Source of the DNA: Rhynchopus euleeides
Taxonomy: Eukaryota > Euglenozoa > Diplonemea > Diplonemida > Diplonemidae
Assembly (NCBI GenBank): GCA_963210315.1
Contig: OY723286.1
Location: 1,116,001-1,180,000, forward strand
Length of the DNA: 64,000 bases
Direction of reading: 5' to 3'
Shown: positions 1-8,644 of the stretch, piece after piece
How the letters are laid out: every line of letters starts with the position of its first letter
Position numbering within the stretch: position 1 is the first letter of the stretch
The notes under the pieces: model-generated
What the model was told of the DNA's origin: nothing
Seen by the model: only the letters and a program-made list of their open reading frames with translations
Databases searched by the model: none
Made by a program: the position numbers and the translations under genes

Positions 1-1
1 G

Positions 2-88
2 CATGGACCTCGTCGCGATCACTTGCACCTTAGCATCGTACGACAGGTTGAGGTGCTGTAGCCGCCGCAATATCTGCAACTCCTTGAG
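2..88 (-). CDS. Leucine-rich-repeat-like segment in a different frame from the astacin domain
   Basis: Immediately downstream of the astacin zinc motif, the minus strand in another frame encodes a 29-codon open segment running off the window edge. It begins LKELQILRRLQHLNLS, which fits the LxxLxxLxxLxxLxLS spacing of a leucine-rich repeat. A possible 3' splice site (CAAG) lies just before it. It may be the next exon of the same gene, a neighbouring LRR gene, or chance; the window ends before this can be decided. Confidence 0.35.
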
Positions 89-612
89 TTAAGTCCGAGG
101 CTGTGGCCAATCTCATGTATGGTTGCCCCGACCCCGCACCCACGCGCAATCGACACGGAGTTCACCCCGTTCCCGCGCCGCCCGACCGGGGAGCTGCACC
201 CGCCCCCCTGGGTGAAGCGGATGTACGGGCGTGGGCACGACCCCTCCGACCTGCACTTGTTGAACCGGATGCACGTCTTCGACTCCCAGTCCCGCACCGC
301 CGCAGACACCCGGTTGTCGTTGCTGCTGATCGGGGACGCGATGTAGTAGTTCACAGGCCGCCCCACAGGGAACAGCTGCGAGTTCCTCGTCAGCGGGGTC
401 GCCCCGAGACTCTTCCCGTCACGGCCCCGCTCCACCTGCACATCCCCGTCCACAATGTCGTAGTCGTAGTCCCAGTCGGGCCGCACACCATCCCCCTTCT
501 TCTCACCCAGCGCACCTGCTGCCTCGCCGTGCTGCACCTCTGCCCCACGCACGCACAGAGCTGCCACAGCCACAAGCCAGCCCAGGGTGGCTCCCTGCCG
601 ACACATTGTCAT
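19..612 (-). CDS. Astacin-like (M12A) zinc metalloprotease, partial
   Basis: This is a secreted zinc endopeptidase of the astacin type; what it cleaves is unknown. The first ~23 residues form a signal peptide (Met start, hydrophobic core, small residues before the cut). Residues about 80-170 follow the astacin pattern: a Pro-Val-Tyr-Tyr strand, the TCIRF block, the GGCSSPVGR block, a GCG just before the catalytic helix, and the zinc motif HEIGHSLGL with first His at residue 166. Family members usually continue HExxHxxGxxHExxR. Here the third zinc His and everything after it is replaced by a short Cys/Arg-rich tail and a stop, so the domain is cut at about half its usual ~200 residues. Either an intron begins near the zinc helix or the locus is frameshifted. 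The minus strand in another frame reads into a leucine-rich repeat at this point. Two Met codons (residues 1 and 3) are equally possible starts. Confidence 0.7.
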   Translation of the reverse strand: MTMCRQGATLGWLVAVAALCVRGAEVQHGEAAGALGEKKGDGVRPDWDYDYDIVDGDVQVERGRDGKSLGATPLTRNSQLFPVGRPVNYYIASPISSNDNRVSAAVRDWESKTCIRFNKCRSEGSCPRPYIRFTQGGGCSSPVGRRGNGVNSVSIARGCGVGATIHEIGHSLGLNSRSCRYCGGYSTSTCRTMLRCK

Positions 613-1279
613 TCTTGTCTGTGTTCTCCTTCTTCAGAACAAGGTATCACCTCCTTTGTGTGATGGATATGGCACCTGCGGAGGGGGTCTTGGTCTTGGG
701 CGTGGTCAACAACAAGGCACGGGGTATGGATCACAGTCATGAGTATTCATCACAAGGTTGGGGGATGCTGTGGGCGGGGTCGAATGAGGTTCACTGTCGC
801 TGTCACCGATGGTTGCAGCAGATCCCGCGGGTCGGACCATGAGTCCGATGCAAAGAATACGCACTCACACCACACAGCGTCCGGCTGGCTGGCCTGGCCA
901 TCCGGAGGGCAAATACGAACAGCAGCAGCAGGCTGGTGCTATTGCAGATGCCGAAGAGAGGAGAAGAGAAGAACACACAGCGTCCGGCTGGCAGGCGCCT
1001 TGACTGGCAAGCGCCTGCAGATGCCGAAAAGAAAGAAAGAAGAGAAGAAGGACAAGGAAGGGGAACAAACCCTGCACGTGCGTCATGAACAGGGGAAGGT
1101 GGTTCATGACAGCGTGCACCCGAGCTAGAGACACCCACACGCGGTGGTGGGTGTTGGACAAAACATCACAAGAAAGTTAGTTGGGCACACCACGTCGAGC
1201 CGTGGCGTGTTTCTGTCGAACATGCTGACAGGATACACAGGCAGCCTGCTCACGTGAAAGCACAGAATAACAGACAGCA
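613..1279. other. Intergenic, no gene seen
   Basis: The stretch lies between the 5' end of the astacin-like gene and the 3' end of the DJ-1 family gene. It contains a 19-bp direct repeat (871-889 and 974-992, core CAGCGTCCGGCTGGC) and purine-rich GAAGAGA tracts. No supported gene or RNA. Confidence 0.6.
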
Positions 1280-1999
1280 TCACTTGCTGAGCACCGACAC
1301 AACGTCCTTGGCGGTGGCAGTCGCAGACCCGGGGTTCTGCCCCGTCACCAGACGCTCGTCCACGACGGACAGCTCACCCCAGTCCTTGACGGAGATAAAC
1401 TTTGCCCCGCGCTCCTTCAGCGTCGTCTCCAGCATGAAGGGCATCACCTCCGACTTCTCCACAGCGTCCTCCTCGGTGTTGGTGAACCCGCTCACAAACT
1501 TCCCGGCAACCAGGTACTCCCCGGACGACAGCTTCACGTTGACGAGCGCAGCAGGGCCGTGGCACACGGCGGCCACAACACCTCCCTTCTCGTAGATCGC
1601 AGTTGCCGCCTTGTTCTGCGCCTCACAGTCGGGGAAGTCCCACATCACCCCGTGCCCGCCCGCGTAGAAGATGGCGTCGTACTGTGCGGCAGGCTTCGGC
1701 AGCTGTGCGAGCGACACGGTGGCCAGGGACTTCCCCTCCTTCATGTGCTGCTCCTTGAACTTCTGCGACTCCGCGTCCCCAGCGAAGGCCTCGAGGCTCG
1801 ACACGTCGCACCCCGCGTCCCCACCCTTCGGGCTGACAAACACCACGTCGTACCCAGCAGCCTTGAACACGGCGTAGGGGTGCGCCACCTCCGGCAGATA
1901 CCACCCGGTCGCCGTCGGCACCACTCCCTCCTTCTTCTGCGCCGCCGTGGCCGGCATCTCCGTGTGCTGCGACACCACAAGCAGGACAGACTTCCCCAT
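1280..1999 (-). CDS. DJ-1/PfpI family protein, Hsp31-like (glyoxalase III / chaperone type)
   Basis: The product is a 239-residue cytosolic-type protein of the DJ-1/PfpI superfamily. Hsp31-like members act as cofactor-independent methylglyoxal glyoxalases (methylglyoxal to D-lactate) and stress chaperones. The whole length matches the Hsp31 subfamily (about 237 residues in yeast). The acidic catalytic residue sits in LPEVAHP (Glu37), followed by FVSPKGG. The nucleophile-elbow motif is AVCHGPAAL with Cys146 and adjacent His147. A GFTNTEED segment and the C-terminal RLVTGQNPGSA are typical. There is no signal peptide and no intron is needed. The start chosen is the Met at 1999 because MGKSVLLVVSQH is the expected first beta strand; the frame stays open upstream, but that part is low-complexity 5' leader. 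A GTTGT pentamer run lies just upstream (about 2003-2029). Confidence 0.93.
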   Translation of the reverse strand: MGKSVLLVVSQHTEMPATAAQKKEGVVPTATGWYLPEVAHPYAVFKAAGYDVVFVSPKGGDAGCDVSSLEAFAGDAESQKFKEQHMKEGKSLATVSLAQLPKPAAQYDAIFYAGGHGVMWDFPDCEAQNKAATAIYEKGGVVAAVCHGPAALVNVKLSSGEYLVAGKFVSGFTNTEEDAVEKSEVMPFMLETTLKERGAKFISVKDWGELSVVDERLVTGQNPGSATATAKDVVSVLSK

Positions 2000-2926
2000 C
2001 GTCGCTTTGTGTTGTGTTGTGTTGTGTTGTGGGTACGGTGTGGTGAACTGTGGGTGTATGGGTGTGTTGGTGGGTGGGTGGGGCACGACATTGAACAGGA
2101 ACAGAACACACACCCTGCATGGCGGACTGGCGTCTCGTGTTTCGTGTCTAGCCCAGTCCATTGACCCCGCATCGACGTGTGGCGATTGCGAAGCTGGTTG
2201 ATTCCAGGCACCCCATCCGGTGCATGTGTTTGGAGTGCAGCCTATCTCCCCGACCAGTTCAACTGCCTCCCGCACAGGGACTGCGGGTCGGTGCAGCAGG
2301 GGCAGAGCGATGGAGGGGTGGCGCCTCAAGGCACAGTGCTGCATGCATCCAGCACACCGCTGTCTCGGACGTGTGTAAGTACAACAAGACCGATCATTCG
2401 GACACAAGCCGTGACTCTAGGACACCCCTTGCACTGTATTGAACTTCACTCAACAGCAACACTGCAACATCATGACAGGCAACGCAACAGCATTGAGCAA
2501 TTGGGCAACGGGGAGGGGTGTGCGGGGAGAACGGTGCTGTGCACGGCACAACTGCACAACAGGCAGGGACACAACACCCCCCCTGCATGCATCATCCTCC
2601 GCGGCACTTACGAGATAGGGCAGCAGCTTCACCATCCCCGGGCAGCCACAGGCATCCGCTGCCATCACCACGAGGGGCCAGGGGCGGACGGGCGGATGGG
2701 AGCCGGAGGAACCTCCTCCTCGGTACCACCTCGGACCTACTCGAGACACCTCAGGGGAGGGCGCTGCCAGGCAGTGACGACGGCCACTGTACATGCAAAC
2801 ACCTGGCGCCCCCTCCCCTTGACCAACGGCGGACAGTGCGAGGACAGGCGGGGCTAGAAGCTAGGAACGGCAGCCCACCCCACACACACACACACACAGG
2901 GGATACAGAGAGGCGGGCGAACCCCA
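2000..2926. other. Intergenic, no gene seen
   Basis: It holds the 5' leader of the DJ-1 family gene, including a (GTTGT)n run, and the 3' flank of the next minus-strand gene. A short (CA)n tract lies at about 2881-2898. No further gene is supported. Confidence 0.55.
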
Positions 2927-4527
2927 CTAGGCTCGTTTCCGCTTGGATGCGCTCGACTCAGCAGACGCAGATGACCTCTTCTTCGACGCAGCCTTGGCTT
3001 TCTTTGCTGCCGGGGGCCCCATCGAACCCGCTGCGTCGCCCCCCGCATCGTTTGCCTCGTCATCACCGTCAGCCTCGTCGTCGCTCGGAAGCTCATTCAG
3101 GCCCAAATCCTCGGCTGCAACCCACGTCTTGGTATCCTTGTCCATGTCCGCATGGTCGGGGTCCATCTCAGGCTGGTCCTCCACATCGTCGTCGAACACA
3201 CGCTCACCCCCTTCGACGTCCTCTGTGAACCCCTCCTCGTCACGCTCCGCACGGTCCTGCCTGCCGTACTGCCTGTGAGGGGGGTGTGGGTGTGGGGGTG
3301 TGCCAGGCTGCAGGCAGAGAGAGAGCTCCCCCACACATAGGCAAGCGAGGGGCAAGTTAGGCTATGTGCAGTGTAGACACAGCACGGCAGGCATACCGTG
3401 CCTCCATCTCCTCGATGCTGGTCGGCGCGATGTGCATGCCTTCCACGAAACCCATCTGCCGTATCAGCAGCAGCACCTCCTGCACGGGGCGTGGCGCCTT
3501 CGATGACCCGAAGATCGACGCAACCAGAGTATCCTCAGGTGCGATGACAGTCTCCTTCAGGTCGTATTGATACTTCTGGTTGCTCTGTGTGTGCGGTGTG
3601 GTGTCGAAGAATGCGGGGTGGGTTTGCAGTGGGGAGGGGGTCCGTTCGTCCTGGGGTCTCCTGTTGTTGTGTGTCCCCCCTCTCCCCCGAGGGGTTTTAC
3701 CAACACGGAGTGGCTCCCCTGCATACGCTGTTTTTCGCAACCGACCAGCCATCGGCAAACTGCTCCGAATCGATCGTGTCGTAGCGGTTGCTTTTGCAGA
3801 ACTTCTCGAACTCGCGCATCTCCGATGCCGTAAGCTTCGACTTCGACAGGGCCTTCGTCAGATTGACGGGCTGCCGCGACGTGGCGTACTGCCGAGTCAA
3901 CGCACGTTGCACATCCTCCACCGTGAGATGCTGCGCTGCATCGTCGACATAAGGCCGCATGGAGTACAAGCAGTCCACCTGGCGCAGGGCAGCCACCGCC
4001 ACCGCACGCCCATTCAGGTTCTGTGTGTCGGAGGTGTTCTGCAGCAGGCAGCACGACTCCAGCTGCGGCGTGGCTTCGAACTCCAGCTCACCAAACGAGG
4101 CGTACCGCACCAGGGGCTTGTGGGTCATGCCCTGCGTCCTGAACCCCCAGTCCTCCGCCACGCGGCGCTGCGTCACCTCCGACTGCCTGGTGAACAGCTT
4201 GTTATCCCCCTCCACGCTGAACCCGGCGCGGTTGCCGTTCACCCGGAGCACGCTGTACGCAACATTCTCCTCCTCGGCGATCCGAAGCAGGCGCGTCTCC
4301 TCCACCACCTCGACACCCTCAGGCCCCGTCCGCAGCCGCGGTGGGGCCACGCCACCGGCAGCAGGCGCTGCCTTCTGCCTCTGCGCCTGCGCCGCGCGCC
4401 GCCTCGCTGCAGCTTTGCGCTTCGCCTTCTCGGCCTCCTTCTTCGTCTTCTCATCCTCGCTGTCCGTCATGGCATGCGGGTCGACATCCGCAGCCCAGCG
4501 CAACTTTGTCGACCGCGACAGAGACAT
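2927..4527 (-). CDS. Three-exon unrecognised protein with charged termini and a C-terminal nuclear-localisation-like tail
   Basis: I do not recognise this protein. I place exons at 4527-3727, 3584-3397 and 3272-2927, giving 444 residues in one frame. Introns of 142 nt (3585-3726) and 124 nt (3273-3396) both begin GTATGC and end CACAG after pyrimidine-rich stretches. Residues ~18-55 are a Lys/Glu/Ala/Arg helix (KKEAEKAKRKAAARRR), then a compact region with hydrophobic strands (YSVLRVNG, PLVRYASFGELEFE, AVAALRQVDCLYSM). The last ~115 residues are strongly acidic (RDEEGF, EGGERVFDDDVED, PSDDEADGDDEAND) and end in a basic cluster KKAKAASKKRS...SKRKRA. This layout suits a nuclear or nucleolar factor, but that is inference from composition. 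A second in-frame Met (MTDSEDEK) 19 codons downstream is an equally plausible start. The identical donor hexamer in both introns makes the gene model fairly firm. Confidence 0.72.
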
Positions 4528-4713
4528 AGCGCGCCTCGGCAGGCCAAACAGACGACCGGGCTGTGTGTAAAGCCTCCAACAAGCCTTGTTGGGCAAGGCG
4601 TGTGGCGGAGGCACCTGCATCAAGAGAAGATGTGGATATGGGTGTGTTGGTGTGAAGGGGCCATGCAAATGCCTTGAGCGGTTGAACTTTAAAATGACAA
4701 CATACCACCCAAA

Positions 4714-4903
4714 GGTAAACACGGTTTGCCCCCCGGGCGGGATCCCGGGCGGGCCCGGCCGGGTTCCGGGAAATTCCGGGATTCCCGGGATTTCCCGGCC
4801 GGGAATCCCGGGATTCCCGGCCGGGATCCCGGGATCCCGGCCGGGAAATCCCGGGATGACCCCGGGGTATCCCGGGGTCATCCCGGGACCCCCCGGGGTC
4901 AGG
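4714..4903 (+). repeat. GC-rich CCCGGG palindromic repeat element, copy 1
   Basis: The stretch begins AGGTAAACACGGTTTGCCCC and continues as a dense series of overlapping palindromes (CCCGGG, CCGGCCGG, GGGATCCC, GGAATTCC-type) broken by short AT steps. A second copy with the same AGGTAA...GGTTTGCCCC flank lies on the other strand at about 7850-7985, so this is a dispersed element rather than a local tract. It sits between two divergently transcribed genes. Confidence 0.75.
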
Positions 4904-5141
4904 TGTAGGTGGGTGGTAAGATGACTTGAGAGTTTTGCACATTGCACATTGCACGCTGCCGTTGCCCCCTTCCCCTTTGCGATCCACCCGATGTCATTAG
5001 TTTTTGCTGGACCCGACTATTTCACCTCACATATACCGCACGTGACTTGGACCCCACAACCCCGCCCCGCCCCCCCCCCCCCCCCCACGTAACTGCGCCG
5101 CATACACACACCCGGCAGAGAAACCTTCCACAACAGCAAAC

Positions 5142-6167
5142 ATGCACCGTACTCTTTTGTTACTCCTCATTTTTTTTCCTTCCTGCTCGTTGGTGATGCA
5201 GCACCAGGGCAGAAAGGAGGGAAGAGGGCGAGGGATGATGCGGATGACGGCGACAGCGATGGCGACGGCGGCAAGAGCCGCAAGCAACCTCGCCGAGGCA
5301 AGGCGGAGGTAGCGGCCCCGGAACCGGACCCCACCACTGACAACGACGACGACGACGACATCGACGACGCCATTGAGGCGGTGCTGAAGGAGGTGAAGCG
5401 GAAGAGGCAGCCGCTGATCGATTTGGCCGTCGCTGAAGGGGTCCTCACAGAGAATGAGAAAGCCCCCCTCATGCCGAAGATCGCCCGCCTGATTGCTCTC
5501 GGACGGAAGAAGAAGGAGCTCGCCGCCAGCGCAGTGGCCTTGCGCACGCCGACGGGGAAGTTGCGCCGCCCGGCAAAGGCCGCCCTCGCCGAGAGCCTCA
5601 GCAGCCAAGCTGACCTGACCCCCCCGAAGCTGCAGCCTGCCCAGTCTTTGTCGACCCGCTTCTCCGAGTTCAAGTGGCTTTCAGTCAAGACGAAAGCGGA
5701 GGCCACGACCGACGGGTACAGGTTCGCGAAGGCCACGGCGAGATGCTGCGACGAGCAGGAGGTGCCCGTGTGTGCTCCGTGCAAGTGGGCGTTTGCACCC
5801 GGCGTCGACAGGCACGACCTCACCCATGTACCAGGCGTACACTTCGGCAGTGTCGGAGCACGAGGTCGGCTCAGAGAGGGTATTCTGGAAACGCCAGCTT
5901 ACCAACGAGACGCTCAAGCCTCTTGCTGAGCGTGTGTTGTTTCTCCTCACCTTGCCCCCTTCCTGCACAGCACCTGACAGCGCACTCTCTGTCATGATGC
6001 AAGCCATCCCCGTGTGCCGGAGTGCTATGTCCCGCGACTCCCACGCAAAGCTCTCGCTCTTGGCCATCAATCAAGATGTGCGAGGTGCGTACGGCAAGGA
6101 GTGTGGCTTCCGGCGGACATTCCCGTCACTCCGTGTGAATGACGCTGAGAGTGACGATGAGGAGTGA
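5142..6167 (+). CDS. Unrecognised multi-exon protein
   Basis: I do not recognise the product. A long open frame starts after a polypyrimidine tract ending GATGCAG (5201) and encodes a charged region: GGKRARDDADDGDSDGDGGKSRKQPRR, then Asp repeats, a basic helix EVKRKRQPLIDLA and an all-helical part ending about 5761. Reading on requires a frame change. A 73-nt intron at 5762-5834 (GT...CCAG, phase 0) joins it to a second open frame from 5835 that ends with the acidic SDDEE and a stop at 6167. A further 39-nt stretch (5932-5970, GTGTGTTG...CTGCACAG) looks like an optional intron because its three-fold length keeps the frame either way. One candidate first exon is ATGCACC at 5142-5148, joined across 5149-5201. 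The C-terminal exon has a faint hAT-dimerisation flavour (LAERVL...LSLLAINQDVR), too weak to name. Confidence 0.5.
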
Positions 6168-7849
6168 TTTGTCCGGCACAGTGTGTGCGTCCGTGTGTGT
6201 GTATATCGTATTCCTTGCTGTCTGTGTCTGACGTCTTGTTCTGCAGCTGTGAGACGTCGTATGATGCTGATTGCCCTCCGATGCCATCAGCTGCTTTGGA
6301 GTCACGAGGGTATTGTGGCTCCCTTCGGAGGTTGTTGTTGCAGTGCATGTACTGCTTTTGTGTTTGTAGTTTGCCGGATCAGAAAGTCAGGAGAAGCGAA
6401 TCGCGCGGCGCCCCAGCCCCAGACCCCAGCCCCTGCCACTTGCCACTTGTGTGCTGCCTTCGTGTGTGCGCCTGTGCCTCCCTGTTCTGCATTTGGTTGC
6501 CCTCGCGGGTATCACGATACAGAGCAGTCCACCCCCTCCCCCCCCCAAAAATCGTTCGCATCATCTTGGCGCCCATTCCTTCCACTTTCTGTGGATGTGT
6601 TTGGTATTTCCGAACGGAATTTTCCAGCGTCAAGACTGATACCTCGCCGTTTTCGAGTCAGTCACTTCCACCGCCGCTGCGATTTGCGTACCGGTAGTTG
6701 TGCAGAAATGCTAACATTTAATTTGCTCTGTGGAACCTGGACTGCACCTTCTGGGATGTGAGTCTGTAGATAGTTGGACAGTTGCAGTACCCATCTGTTA
6801 GAAAGCTGAAAGGAACCTTGTCGGGCGATCAAGGACGACTGAGGGTTCAGTTTGAGTTTAATGTGGTCCAAGGGTACAACAGACATCACTGCTTGCAGAT
6901 CCCTCTTGCTTGTCCCTCTGGTAACTTCCAACGGCTCAAACTCCTCGACTTCCTTGGGTGGGCATTTGCCATACCTGACGTAAAACAGTGATGCTTCGTG
7001 CTAGTGGTGAACCTGACGTTAGTAAAGGAAGGGTGCTGCGGCTGTCCACGAGGGGCTCTGATGCCTCCTCACGGTGCCTGGTTGGTCGGTTCAGGTGAAA
7101 CAGAGCAAATTTAGTGTTAGGGGGATGCCTCTGGTCAAGGCCTTTTCACAAAAATTGACCCACGGCGCCGAGTTGGGCCGTTGGTTCCTGGTTGTAGCTC
7201 GGTCTACGCCAGGTTCCACACCCCGTCATCGCAAAACGTACGCATACACAGAGGCAAAACACAACAGCCTCTGTGGTACGGGAGCATGGCGGGAGGAAAT
7301 TTTGCCTTTTGGTCAAATAGGCACCCTTTTGTAATCACTTGACCCGCAGGGTGGCTGAGTCTTATCAGACAGGCCGACCTACATGTTGATCAGTGGAACC
7401 ACACAACCTGTTCAACCTGCCCCCGGGGTGGCTGAGTCCACCCCTGCCGTAGCGTAAGATAAGCCTACGTCGACCCTCGTCGTCCTCTTCGTCGTCCTAG
7501 GACTGTGGAGTTCAGCAACCAGGAGGATGCGGAACTGCTGTGAGCTGCACACTCTCTTGACACACCTGCACGTATCTGCGTTACACTCGTGGTAACCCCG
7601 AACCCTGTATTTATACAGGAGACTTCCATCTGGGACAGTTTCTGTTCCAGATGAGCTTTGACAGTGGTAGCCATCTTTGCTATGGAGCCATCGTCATTGC
7701 TATCGTCGTCACTCGGACCCATGAGCAGTGGATACAATTGGTGTGGAAGGAGAGGGTGCGGTTCTGGATCAGCAGGTCTGAATCTGAAACTGGGGACTGA
7801 AAGCCATAGGTCTGAGATGACCTCGGTCCAAGCGACCTGAGACTGAGAA
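6168..7849. other. Intergenic, no gene seen
   Basis: This is a less GC-rich tract than its neighbours. Short open frames exist on both strands but none has a recognisable domain or consistent composition. A GGTGGCTGAGTC direct repeat occurs near 7351 and 7427. A possible alternative 3' intron of the preceding gene would end at TTGTTCTGCAG (about 6236-6246). Confidence 0.5.
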
Positions 7850-7985
7850 CCCCCGGGATTCCCGGCCGGGATTTCCCCGGGATCCCGGCCGGGATTTCAA
7901 AATCCCGGTCCCGGGCCCGGAATTTCCGGGCCCGGCCGGGGTTTCCCGGGATCCTGCCGGGGGGCAAACCGTGGGTAAATTACCT
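7850..7985 (-). repeat. GC-rich CCCGGG palindromic repeat element, copy 2 (inverted)
   Basis: Read on the minus strand this starts AGGTAATTTACCCACGGTTT, then GCCCCCCGGCAGGATCCCGG, matching the beginning of the copy at 4714. It then runs into the same overlapping CCCGGG, GGCCGG and GGATCC palindromes. It differs in detail, so the conserved parts are the unique flank and the palindromic style rather than one fixed repeat unit. Confidence 0.7.
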
Positions 7986-8644
7986 GCCGAAGATTGTGCG
8001 GTTTTGCCTCTCTCTCGGCTGGCAAAGTCACGTCGTAAACTTGGGAGGGGGTAGGGGTAAGGTAGGGATGGGTATCTTCTGTCCATCCGCTCCGTGAGAC
8101 CGAGCCACAAGACGCAACGCCCGCCGTGGAAACGCAATCCCTGCGTGGGGCTCTCGGGTGAAGGGGGACATTGGCTGGCCATGACGTGCGGTTGGTGAAC
8201 CACACAGCCGTGACCGAACCAAACAGCCTGCTGCAGCAGGAGGTGGCAGCCTTTGGGTGGTGTTCCTGCCGGAAGGCATTGCATCACGCACCCTCTCTCT
8301 ATATATATATATGTCTGTTCTTTCAGCATTTTTCACCAACAAACCCAACTCCCACAGCCTGACGAGGAGTGGGGGGGGGGGGGGTTTACCGCCACCAATC
8401 TATTGACACACCTGACAGGAGACTCCCCCGCGATGTGATGATGTACACAATACATCCTCCTCTCTGTTTCTACCCCCCCTGCACCCCGTCGATCTTGAAA
8501 AAGAGGATGGGGGCTTTTTGGGTAGTGCAGTGTTCGACCCCACCCACACCTCCCATACCCAGCCCAAGGGGAGCCAGGGCTAGCCAGGTCTGGGGGGGGG
8601 GTTGGGGTGGGGAGATGGACAGTGATATATGGTTATGTTGAGGC
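7986..8644. other. 3' flank of the next gene, microsatellite-bearing
   Basis: Contains a short (TA)n tract (about 8302-8312), a G run near 8370-8384 and another near 8591-8600. No gene is supported here. Confidence 0.5.

Noticed and set aside
5142..5201. Signal peptide MHRTLLLLLIFFPSC on the plus strand
   Set aside because: The hydrophobic stretch is the translation of a T/C-rich acceptor tract, and its frame soon closes. I treat it as an intron.
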